Assembly: GCF_009932555.1 (NCBI RefSeq)
Contig: NZ_BLJO01000001.1
Coordinates: 1,385,240-1,449,239 of the forward strand
Reading direction: 5' to 3'
Source of the DNA: Steroidobacter agaridevorans
GTDB lineage: Bacteria > Pseudomonadota > Gammaproteobacteria > Steroidobacterales > Steroidobacteraceae
Length of the DNA stretch: 64,000 bases
The notes under the pieces were generated by a model that did no database searches, had not been told where the DNA came from, and saw nothing but the letters and a program-made list of their open reading frames with translations. Made by a program: the position numbers and the translations under genes. This document shows positions 11,636 through 19,212 of this stretch, in pieces (position 1 is the first letter of the stretch; the number at the start of each line of letters is the position of its first letter).

Positions 11636-11686
11636 GCGCCGAAGGATACAGGATGAGCTACCTCCTGTACCCTCGGCTGGTGCCGC

Positions 11687-12676
11687 TTAGAATTGCTGGT
11701 TCGCCAGGAACACGTCCAGGTCGGCGTCCGAGAAGAACACCAGCGACACCCGCTCGATCGCGTCGGCCTGCGACAGGGCCTCGCTGATCGCAGTGGATGC
11801 GATTGCCGCCGCCTCGTCCTTCGGGTAGCCATAGGCGCCGGTGGAAATCGCCGGGAACGCCACCGAGCCGAGCGCATGATTCGCCGCCAGCGCAATGGAT
11901 TTCTTGTAACAGGACGCGAGCAGCGTATCGGGCTGCTGATCCCGCCCCCACACCGGTCCGACGGTATGAATCACGTAACGCGCCGGCAGATTGCCCGCCG
12001 TCGTCAGCACCGCCTCACCGGCCGGCAGGCCGCGCGGATAGCAGGTTTCGCGCAGCTCCTGACAGGCCCGCAGGATTTCCTGACCGCCGCGCCGATGGAT
12101 GGCGCCATCGACGCCGCCGCCGCCGAGCAAGGAGGAATTGGCCGCGTTCACGACCGCATCGACCTTGAGGCCGGTAATATCGCCGGTGCGCACCTCGACC
12201 CGGCCGTTCAAGAATTCGTAACTCATGCTGGCTTCCGGGCGGTCCTCCCCGCGCACCCAGCGCAGGGCCGCGGCCGGCTCCTCGAACATGCGCAACTTTA
12301 TGTCAGAGCCGACCGCCTCGCTGATCAGGATCAGCACATGGCCGGCGGCGGCCAGGTTGCCAGGTTTGAAAATTGCGGCCCAGCGCACTTCGCAGGGGAC
12401 TGCGATGTGCACCAGGTAGTCGCGGAAACGCTGGATTTCGCTGTAGTCCCAGTTGCCGTACGCCTCGCGGTAGTCGGCGATGGTGTGCATGCCCGGAACA
12501 TATTCCGGATCGGCGCGTGCCTGATTCAGCAACTCCATCAACGATTCCGCCGTCAACTCGCCCCAGACTTTGAGTCTAATGAGGTTCGCGCTGGCGTCGA
12601 TCGAGTAACTGGACTCCATGACTATCGCCATACCTTCGATCCCATCCTGGCCAATGCCGTGGCCGCTTCCTATCAT
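11687..12676 (-). CDS. Two-domain protein: N-terminal STAS/SpoIIAA-like region plus C-terminal macro domain
   Basis: Residues about 20-145 have the alternating strand/helix pattern of STAS/SpoIIAA-like proteins (weak recognition). Residues 159-329 are a clear macro domain: GDITGLKVDAVVNAANSSLL with N180, GGGGVDGAIH (185-194) and ISTGAYGYP (277-285), as in YmdB-type O-acetyl-ADP-ribose deacetylases. An internal ATG at residue 151 (12226) is preceded by GGAAG at suitable spacing and would give a 179-residue protein, the size of stand-alone YmdB, so two products are possible. The first ATG has AGGAGG only two bases away; M16 and M20 are alternatives. It does not overlap its neighbours. Confidence 0.85.
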   Translation of the reverse strand: MIGSGHGIGQDGIEGMAIVMESSYSIDASANLIRLKVWGELTAESLMELLNQARADPEYVPGMHTIADYREAYGNWDYSEIQRFRDYLVHIAVPCEVRWAAIFKPGNLAAAGHVLILISEAVGSDIKLRMFEEPAAALRWVRGEDRPEASMSYEFLNGRVEVRTGDITGLKVDAVVNAANSSLLGGGGVDGAIHRRGGQEILRACQELRETCYPRGLPAGEAVLTTAGNLPARYVIHTVGPVWGRDQQPDTLLASCYKKSIALAANHALGSVAFPAISTGAYGYPKDEAAAIASTAISEALSQADAIERVSLVFFSDADLDVFLANQQF

Positions 12677-12832
12677 AACCTCCTCACCTTCGTTTGCGAC
12701 TGCGCCAGTCTCAACCGGGGTGCTGAGGGATTCAACTTAGGATGTTCTATACATTGCCGCGACCGATGTCGAGTCAACGTTTCGAATCGATGAACTTGAG
12801 TAGGGTGAAGGATGCGCCCCGAGGATAAAAAA

Positions 12833-13651
12833 ATGCCCGTCAGCCGGCAGCGCGCGGCGTTTCCGATCATTGCCGGGTATCGGTTCCTGCAAACCATCGC
12901 ACGCTCGCCGAAGTCCGAGGTGCACGTGGCGTTGTCGGTGGAGTTAGGTCACAACGTGGCCATCAAGGTGCTGCGCACCGGTCCGCTGTCGAGCCTCGAA
13001 GCCGGCGAAGAAGAGCGCTTCGAGCGCGAGCGCGAGCTGCTGATGCGCATCAAACATCCGGCCATCGTCGACGTTTACGACTGGGGCCACGGCGAGGACT
13101 TCCGTTACATCGTCACCGAGTATTTCCCCGGCGGCAGCCTCGAGCTGCGCATCCGCAACTTGATGACAGCGAAAGACAGCGTGGATATTTTTCTGCAGAT
13201 CGCGGCGGCCCTGCAGGTCGTGCACGCGGCCAACCTATGTCATCGCGATCTGAAGCCCGCCAATGTGATGATGCGGCCCGATGGGCGCATCGTGCTCATC
13301 GACTTCGGCCTCGCCAAACATCTGGGCACTTCGCACACCAACGCCGGTGAAGTGCGCGGCTCGCCTTATTACATCAGCCCCGAACAGGCCGAGGGCGCCG
13401 AGGTCGATCAGCGCAGCGACATCTACAGCCTGGGCATCATGTTCTACGAGATGCTCACCGGGCAGCGGCCGTTCAAGGGAACCTCGGTGATCGGGATCAT
13501 ACAATCACATCGGAATGACCCGATTCCGGTGCTGCCGGAGTCGTTCAGTCGGTTCCAGCGCCTGATCGATGGGATGCTCGCCAAAGAGCCCGCTGAGCGG
13601 TTTCCCACCGTTGCTTCCGCGGTTGCGGAGATGGCGCGGTTGAAAGTTTGA
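12833..13651 (+). CDS. Hanks-type Ser/Thr protein kinase, kinase domain only
   Basis: Numbered from ATG 12833, which has GAGG eight bases upstream (an ATG at 12812 would add seven residues). Present are VAIK with K45, HRDLKPAN (137-144), DFG (157-159), SPEQ of the activation segment (182-185) and the SDIYSLG helix. The glycine-rich loop is abnormal: where GxGxxG should be, the sequence reads TIARSPKSEVHVA (about 21-33). There is no membrane span or sensor domain, so it is probably cytosolic. The catalytic Asp and the DFG are intact, so activity is plausible despite the odd P-loop. The TGA stop lies directly beside the rlmH stop of the opposite strand. Confidence 0.92.
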   Translation: MPVSRQRAAFPIIAGYRFLQTIARSPKSEVHVALSVELGHNVAIKVLRTGPLSSLEAGEEERFERERELLMRIKHPAIVDVYDWGHGEDFRYIVTEYFPGGSLELRIRNLMTAKDSVDIFLQIAAALQVVHAANLCHRDLKPANVMMRPDGRIVLIDFGLAKHLGTSHTNAGEVRGSPYYISPEQAEGAEVDQRSDIYSLGIMFYEMLTGQRPFKGTSVIGIIQSHRNDPIPVLPESFSRFQRLIDGMLAKEPAERFPTVASAVAEMARLKV

Positions 13652-14122
13652 TCACGCCCGGTGGTACGGATGACCCTTGATAATCATCACCGCGCGATAC
13701 AACGCCTCGGCGACAACGACGCGTGCCAGGGCATGCGGCAAAGTCAGGGCTGACAGCGACCACTTGAACTCGGCTTTCGCATCGACTTCGGGCGCCAAGC
13801 CTTCGGGCCCACCGATGCAGAACACGACGTCGCGGCCGTCACGCGCGCGCTGCTGCAAAAACTGCGCGAGCTGTTCGCTGGAAATGTTCTTGCCGCCGAC
13901 CTGCAGGGCCACGACGTAAGCGCCTTGCGGGATGGCGGCGAGCATCTTCTCGCCTTCTTTGGCGATGGCCTGCGCCGGCGGGCTGGACCCGGCGCGCTGG
14001 CCGAGCGCGATTTCTTTTAGTTCGAGCTTGTAATCGCGCGTGAACCGGCCCGCGTATTCCTCGAAACCGGCGTTGACCCAGTCAGGCAGCCTGGTTCCAG
14101 CGGCTACGACGATCAGCCGCAT
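13652..14122 (-). CDS. rlmH: 23S rRNA (pseudouridine1915-N3)-methyltransferase RlmH
   Basis: A SPOUT methyltransferase that methylates pseudouridine 1915 in helix 69 of 23S rRNA. The protein is 156 residues, the normal size, opening MRLIVVAAGTRLPDWV. It carries the knot motifs FCIGGPEGLAPEV (about 101-113) and SLSALTLPHALARVV (about 122-136) and ends in the characteristic HPYHRA. It is the last gene of holA-nadD-rsfS-rlmH. Its stop abuts that of the convergent kinase gene with no gap (TGATCA at 13649-13654 supplies both stops). Confidence 0.97.
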   Translation of the reverse strand: MRLIVVAAGTRLPDWVNAGFEEYAGRFTRDYKLELKEIALGQRAGSSPPAQAIAKEGEKMLAAIPQGAYVVALQVGGKNISSEQLAQFLQQRARDGRDVVFCIGGPEGLAPEVDAKAEFKWSLSALTLPHALARVVVAEALYRAVMIIKGHPYHRA

Positions 14123-14143
14123 GAGTTATTCATAGCTCTGGAA

Positions 14144-14680
14144 TCAGGCGCTCTGCTCGGCCGCTTCGCGGCGGGCGGCGCTCACGTCCCACAGGCTTTC
14201 GAGCCGGTAGAACTCGCGCACCTTCGGCAGCATGATGTGCACGATCACGTCGCCCATATCGACCAGCACCCACTCGCCGTCGCGCTCGCCTTCCACGCCC
14301 ATCGGCCGGAAGCCCGCCTTCTTCGCGTGCTCGACCACCCGATCGGCGATCGAACGCACGTGACGATCGGAGTTGCCGCTGGCGATGATCATGGTGTCGG
14401 TGATGTCGGTGAGCTTGTTCACCGCCAGCACCTTCACATTCACGGCCTTCATCTCATCGAGCGCGTGCTCCACGACCGAAACCACCGGCTGCTGCTTCGG
14501 AGCCGTCACCGCCGGCGCCTTGCTGGCAGCGGCCTTCTTCTTACGGGCAGTGGTTGGGCCCTGGCTCGCGAGCTTCTTACGGGCAGTGCTCAGCTTGGTC
14601 ACATTGGCAGGCGCTTTGGAAGAAGCCTTCTTCTTGGCGCCGGCACTGGGTCGGGAAGTTTTCGCTCGCTTGACGGCCAT
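14144..14680 (-). CDS. rsfS: Ribosomal silencing factor RsfS with basic N-terminal extension
   Basis: RsfS binds ribosomal protein L14 and blocks subunit joining in starvation. The conserved core is at the C-terminus (VVEHALDEMKAVNVKVLAVN, then SGNSDRHVRSIAD and EWVLVDMGDVIVHIML). The usual protein is 105-120 residues; this one has about 65 extra N-terminal residues rich in Lys, Ala and Arg, histone-H1-like and probably disordered. The frame can open with GTG at 14686, but ATG 14680 has AGAGGTG at good spacing and is chosen. It lies just beyond the nadD stop. Confidence 0.93.
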   Translation of the reverse strand: MAVKRAKTSRPSAGAKKKASSKAPANVTKLSTARKKLASQGPTTARKKKAAASKAPAVTAPKQQPVVSVVEHALDEMKAVNVKVLAVNKLTDITDTMIIASGNSDRHVRSIADRVVEHAKKAGFRPMGVEGERDGEWVLVDMGDVIVHIMLPKVREFYRLESLWDVSAARREAAEQSA

Positions 14681-14682
14681 GC

Positions 14683-15330
14683 TCACCTCTTGGGTTGCGA
14701 CTTGTAACAGCCGGTCTGTTCGATGATCGCCCGGACCGAATCGGGCATCAGATAGCGCGGATCGCGACCCATCGCGATCAACTTGCGCACTTCAGTGGAC
14801 GAGATTTCCAGCTGCGTCACCGCGTGAATGTAAATGCATCCGGCGCGCTGCTCGTGCAGATCGTTGATGCGGCCCGTGCCGCGATCCACCAGCAGCTCGC
14901 CCAACGGCCCCATGCTCGGCGCGCGCCAGCCGGGGCGGTGGGCCACGACCAGGTGCGCCAGCTCCAGCAGTTCACGCCACTGGTGCCATTTCGGCAAGCC
15001 TAAAAATGCGTCCATGCCGACGATCAGGCACAGCGAGTGGTCGGGAAAGTCCGCTCGCAAGGTCCGCATGGTATCGACCGAATAAGACAGTCCTTCGCGC
15101 CGGATCTCGCGATCGTCGACGGTGAAGCCCGGCTGGCCCTCGGTCGCGGCTTTGACCATGGCCAGACGCTGCTCGGCATCCGCCACCGTGGTGTCACGAT
15201 GCGGCGGCGTGCCGGCCGGCATGAAGCGCATTTCGTTCAAGCGCAGCGCTTGCAGCAATTCAAAGGCGGTGCGCAGATGACCGAAATGAATCGGATCGAA
15301 GGTGCCGCCGAAAATACCGATCGTCGTCAT
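14683..15330 (-). CDS. nadD: Nicotinate-nucleotide adenylyltransferase NadD
   Basis: NadD joins nicotinate mononucleotide to ATP to give NaAD in NAD synthesis. The nucleotidyltransferase motif GGTFDPIHFGHL is at residues 8-19, and ISSTEVRKLI near 176-185 is the second ATP site. The length of 215 is standard. It sits 19 bases after holA and runs into rsfS, the conserved holA-nadD-rsfS-rlmH order. Confidence 0.97.
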   Translation of the reverse strand: MTTIGIFGGTFDPIHFGHLRTAFELLQALRLNEMRFMPAGTPPHRDTTVADAEQRLAMVKAATEGQPGFTVDDREIRREGLSYSVDTMRTLRADFPDHSLCLIVGMDAFLGLPKWHQWRELLELAHLVVAHRPGWRAPSMGPLGELLVDRGTGRINDLHEQRAGCIYIHAVTQLEISSTEVRKLIAMGRDPRYLMPDSVRAIIEQTGCYKSQPKR

Positions 15331-15349
15331 GCGGGGAAGGTCATGAAGG

Positions 15350-16390
15350 TCAGGCGGCGGTCGCGAGTCGGACGCCGGCGAGCCCGGCCACCAGACGCTC
15401 GAATTCCAGCCAGGGGTCGCTGCGGATCACGCCCTTGATCATGCGATCGGCGCGCTCGGCGCTGAGCAGCAGCTCTCGCACCGTCTTCGGCTTCAGCCGT
15501 GACAACGCATGTTTCATCGCCGGCTGACGATTGCGCCACACGTAAAGCGCGTTCATGGCGCTGTCGGAACTCTGGCCTCGACGCATCAGATGCTGGCAGC
15601 GCGCGATCCACTGCAAATCCTTGTTGAGCGCCCAGAGCACGATCGGCGGCTCGACATCTTCGCCGCGCAATCCTTCCAGCACGCGCAGGGCTCGCGCTGC
15701 GTTTCCTTTCATCGCCGCATCGCCGAGCTGCAAAACATCGAAACGCGCACTGTCGGCGACCGCATCGACGATGGTGTCCGCGGTGACCGCGCCTGGCGGC
15801 AACAACAACGCCAGCTTTTCGACTTCCTGATGGGCGGCCAGCAGATTGCCTTCGACGCGCTCGGCCAGCAGCGACGCCGCTTCGGCATCGGCTTTCAGGT
15901 TCTGTTTGGCGAGGCGATCGCGGATCCACGCCGGCAGACGCGCCAGCTCGAGCGGCCAGATCTGCACGACCACGCCATGCTTTTCGATGGCGCTGACCCA
16001 ACGCGAGCCCGCCACGCGACCGTCCATCTTGCCGGTGACGATCAGCACCAGATTGTCGGCCGAGGGCTCGGTCGCCAGCTCGATGATGGCGTCGGCGCCC
16101 TGCTCGCCCGGCGTCGGATTGGTCATCCGGATCTCGATGATCTTGCGCTCGGCGAACAACGACATGGCTTTGCTGTTGGAAAGCAGCGCCTGCCAGTCGA
16201 AGCCGCGCTCGACCACATGCAGTTCGCGCTCGGTGAAGCCCTGGCTGCGGGCGCGCGCGCGCACGGCATCGGCCGCTTCGTTGACCAACAGGGGCTCGTC
16301 GCCGGAGATCAGATAGATCGACGAGAGCTGCCGCGACAGGCTGGCCGCGAGGTTATCGCCTGACAGCTTCACAGCGGGGCGCCGGAGCAC
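15350..16390 (-). CDS. holA: DNA polymerase III delta subunit HolA
   Basis: HolA is the clamp-loader subunit that opens the beta clamp. The early motif YLISGDEPLLVNEAADAVR, the central HGVVVQIWPLE region and the C-terminal collar part match the delta family, and 346 residues is typical. The frame opens with GTG at 16390, but the family usually begins close to a Met-Lys-Leu; the GTG at 16372 (seventh codon, giving MKLSGDNLAAS) is a good alternative. Neither has a clear Shine-Dalgarno. lptE, the normal upstream neighbour, lies 11 kb away at 27235. Confidence 0.95.
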   Translation of the reverse strand: MLRRPAVKLSGDNLAASLSRQLSSIYLISGDEPLLVNEAADAVRARARSQGFTERELHVVERGFDWQALLSNSKAMSLFAERKIIEIRMTNPTPGEQGADAIIELATEPSADNLVLIVTGKMDGRVAGSRWVSAIEKHGVVVQIWPLELARLPAWIRDRLAKQNLKADAEAASLLAERVEGNLLAAHQEVEKLALLLPPGAVTADTIVDAVADSARFDVLQLGDAAMKGNAARALRVLEGLRGEDVEPPIVLWALNKDLQWIARCQHLMRRGQSSDSAMNALYVWRNRQPAMKHALSRLKPKTVRELLLSAERADRMIKGVIRSDPWLEFERLVAGLAGVRLATAA

Positions 16391-16433
16391 CGGCTTGAAG
16401 TTGTGGCGGACACGGAGGGAACGGTCAAAAACA

Positions 16434-16463
16434 CTCGCGCCAAAATAGCTTGCGCCAAAATGA
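16434..16463. repeat. Two tandem 15-bp repeats upstream of holA
   Basis: Two adjacent 15-base units (16434-16448 and 16449-16463) share the core GCGCCAAAAT in the same register. They lie 44-73 bases before the holA start and about 200 bases before the DUF2946-like gene, in the divergent intergenic region. The spacing of about 1.5 helical turns is compatible with a paired protein site, but it may be a chance duplication. Confidence 0.45.
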
Positions 16464-16666
16464 ATTAGTGGGGCTGCGGCCTGATTGCGACGCTCGGATT
16501 ATGGCCTAAGGCGGTCGGCAAGCGCCAGTTGCTCCCGCCCCACAAAGCCCTACGTGCTCAGGCTTTGGCCAGGATCGCGGTGTATTGTGCTTGGCAAGAG
16601 ACAGGTCCTCCGTTAGCTTACGTGATCGAGGTGTTCTCCAGCCCCTCGGCTTTTCGTTCTGGCGCT

Positions 16667-16978
16667 ATGTCCATTTTCCATCTGGCAAGAAATCCATCGG
16701 CATGGGTGCGAGCAATGCTCGTCACTCTGTTGCTGGCGTTTGCCGTGGATTCGATCGCCCACGTCGTGCACCGGCACGACGATACGGTCAAAACATTTGG
16801 CGCCCACGGCCCGGCCTGCGGCTACTGTGCCGCCTTCGACGGCCTGATCGATGCCCCGAAACAGAGCTACGCGGCGGTTACCGCCGTCACTGTCACGACT
16901 TATGTAGCTCCGGTTGCCGCAGCTTCTGTTTCCTTCCGCCCCACCGTCACCGCGCAACCGCGCGCACCGCCTCGATAA
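16667..16978 (+). CDS. DUF2946-like small secreted/periplasmic protein beside a metal receptor
   Basis: Read from ATG 16667 it gives 103 residues. There is a basic start, a hydrophobic signal or anchor (about residues 16-30, MLVTLLLAFAVDSIAHVV), a His-rich stretch HVVHRHDD and a CGYC pair, then an Ala/Val/Thr-rich tail. His plus paired Cys after a signal is the pattern of DUF2946 proteins that often precede TonB-dependent metal receptors. No good Shine-Dalgarno is seen; the frame is open back to 16529 and ATG 16715 is another option. The TonB receptor follows 103 bases later. Confidence 0.6.
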   Translation: MSIFHLARNPSAWVRAMLVTLLLAFAVDSIAHVVHRHDDTVKTFGAHGPACGYCAAFDGLIDAPKQSYAAVTAVTVTTYVAPVAAASVSFRPTVTAQPRAPPR

Positions 16979-17081
16979 CTCGCAGTCCGTAGTCATTCCT
17001 CACCCGAAGCGGTGGGGTCGTTGCTCGTGCGTCGACCAATTCGACCGCGAGGTCGCTGCAGTTATTCAGGAATGTTTCGTC

Positions 17082-19070
17082 ATGCGTCGTTCTCATTTGT
17101 TGCGCGTGGGCGTGGCCGCGTTGTTGGTCAGTCATGCCGCTTTGTCTCAGGAAACCAAAACCGAGGAAGTCGTCGTCACGTCCTCGGCCTTGCGCGAAAA
17201 CCCACTCGACGTCGCGCAACCGACCACCGTCGTTGGCGGTGACGAGCTGCGCCGACAGATCGCCGGCAGCCTCGGCGAGACGTTGTCGAGCGAGCTGGGC
17301 GTCAGCTCCACCTACTTCGGCCCGAGCGCCAGCCGGCCGGTGATTCGCGGCCTCAGCGGCGATCGTGTGCAGGTCCTGCAAGACGGCCTGGCGTCGCTCG
17401 ATGTTTCCAGTCTCAGTCAGGATCACGCCGTCACGCTGGAATCGGTGGTGTCGCAGCAGATCGAAATCATCAAAGGCCCGGCCGCGCTTCTGTATGGCAG
17501 CGGTGCGTCGGGCGGATTGGTGAATGTCGTCAGCACCCGCGTGCCCACGGAAGTGCCGGAGAAGGTGATCACCGGCGCCGCCGAAGTTCGCCACGATACG
17601 GCCAGTGACGAACGCACCGGCGCTTTCAGCCTCGATGGCGGCGCGGGCAACTTCGCTTTCCACGCCGACTATTTCGATCGCGAGACCGACGATGTGGAGA
17701 TCCCCGGCTTCACGCAGTCGGACGCTCTGCGCCGTCAGCTGATCGAAGCCGGCGAAGAGCCGGACAACGTCCGCGGCCACATTCCAAACACGGCGGGCGA
17801 AGCAAGCGGTGGCGCGATCGGCGGCTCGTACATCGGCCAGAACGCGCTCGGCGGCTTGTCGTATAGCCGTTACGAAACGACGTACGGCATCCCCGGCGAA
17901 GAAGAAGCCTTCATCGATATGAAGCAGGATCGCTTCGACGGCAAGGCCGAGCTCGATCTGGACGGCGTGTTCAACAAGCTGCGCCTGACGGGTGCGTACA
18001 ACGATTACACGCACACCGAGTTCGAAGCGCCCGGCGAGCCCGGCACCGTCTTCAACCAGGACGCCTACGAGCTGCGCTTCACCGCCGATCATGCATTCGG
18101 CTCGGGCTGGCGCGGCACGACGGGTCTGCAGTACGTCAACGTGGATTTCGAGGCCATCGGCGACGAAGCGTTCGTGCCGAGCTCGAAAACCAAGACGCTG
18201 AGCGTGTTCGCGTTCGAAGAACGTCACTTCGATGACTTCACTGTCGAGCTGGGCGCGCGAGCCGAGCAGCAGAAGATCGACGTCGACGCTGAATTGCCCA
18301 ATTACGACGAAACTGCCGTCAGCTTGTCTGCCGGTGGAGTGTGGGATTTCGCGGAAGATCAGGCCCTAGCGCTGAACCTGACGCGCACTCAACGCAACCC
18401 GCAGGCCGCCGAGTTGTACGCCAACGGCCCGCACATCGCCGCGCAACGCTTCGAGGTCGGCGATGCGAACCTGGATCAGGAAACATCGGTGACGGCGGAT
18501 CTGTCGCTGCGTCACACGGGCGAAGGCATCAACTGGACCCTGAGCGCCTACTACAACGACTACACCGATTACATCTATGCCTCCCCGACGGGCGACATCG
18601 AGGATGATCTGCCGGTGTATGTCTATCTTCAGAACGGCGCGAAGTTCCACGGCTTCGAGGCGGAGTTGAACGTGCCGCTGATCGATGACGGCAACCGCCA
18701 CTTGGGCCTGCGTCTCGCGTCGGACTATGTGCGTGGCAAGCTCGATAACGGCGAAGACCTGCCGCAGATTCCGCCTCTACGCTTCGGCGCAGGCGTGCAC
18801 TACGATCAGGACGCGTGGCACATCGGGGCGCAAGCGTTCTACTACGATACGCAGGACAAGGTCGCGACGAACGAACTGCCGACCGAGAGCTTCACGCTGG
18901 CCGAAGTGGATGCGAGCTATCGAGTGCCTGTGGGATCGACGAGCGTGTTCCTGTTCCTTCGCGGAACGAACCTGCTCGATGAAGATGCGCGTCAACACGC
19001 ATCGCCGCTGAAGGACATCGCGCCGTTGGCCGGACGGTCGTGGCACATTGGAGCGAGAGCGGAGTTCTAG
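17082..19070 (+). CDS. TonB-dependent outer-membrane receptor, ZnuD-like
   Basis: A 662-residue receptor starting at ATG 17082 (AGGA about 10 bases upstream). A signal peptide of about 23 residues ends near SHAALSQ. A TonB-box-like EEVVVTS follows, then a plug with PVIRGLSGDRVQVLQDG and LSQDHAV, features of the ZnuD/heme-zinc branch, and a beta-barrel ending in an aromatic residue (RAEF). The frame is open upstream but the added residues are not signal-like. The likely substrate is zinc or another divalent metal, by family; the substrate is inference. The DUF2946-like neighbour supports metal uptake. Confidence 0.88.
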   Translation: MRRSHLLRVGVAALLVSHAALSQETKTEEVVVTSSALRENPLDVAQPTTVVGGDELRRQIAGSLGETLSSELGVSSTYFGPSASRPVIRGLSGDRVQVLQDGLASLDVSSLSQDHAVTLESVVSQQIEIIKGPAALLYGSGASGGLVNVVSTRVPTEVPEKVITGAAEVRHDTASDERTGAFSLDGGAGNFAFHADYFDRETDDVEIPGFTQSDALRRQLIEAGEEPDNVRGHIPNTAGEASGGAIGGSYIGQNALGGLSYSRYETTYGIPGEEEAFIDMKQDRFDGKAELDLDGVFNKLRLTGAYNDYTHTEFEAPGEPGTVFNQDAYELRFTADHAFGSGWRGTTGLQYVNVDFEAIGDEAFVPSSKTKTLSVFAFEERHFDDFTVELGARAEQQKIDVDAELPNYDETAVSLSAGGVWDFAEDQALALNLTRTQRNPQAAELYANGPHIAAQRFEVGDANLDQETSVTADLSLRHTGEGINWTLSAYYNDYTDYIYASPTGDIEDDLPVYVYLQNGAKFHGFEAELNVPLIDDGNRHLGLRLASDYVRGKLDNGEDLPQIPPLRFGAGVHYDQDAWHIGAQAFYYDTQDKVATNELPTESFTLAEVDASYRVPVGSTSVFLFLRGTNLLDEDARQHASPLKDIAPLAGRSWHIGARAEF

Positions 19071-19087
19071 CGGCGTTAGGTGTATGG

Positions 19088-19123
19088 GCCACCGAGGAGA
19101 TTAAGAGAAGAGGCCTCGGTGGC
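19088..19123. terminator. Perfect 10-bp hairpin between convergent genes, possible bidirectional terminator
   Basis: GCCACCGAGG and CCTCGGTGGC pair perfectly around a 16-base purine-rich loop, 18 bases after the TonB receptor stop, in the 142-base gap before the convergent MCP stop. There is no T-tract on either side, so intrinsic termination is not certain. Confidence 0.5.
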
Positions 19124-19212
19124 TCGCAGCGCCAGGGCGGCAGATGTACCTTCGAGCGAGGACCCGGCGACGTCTATTCCCTGGGCAAACCTCTTTCCCT
19201 TGCCAAACCTCA

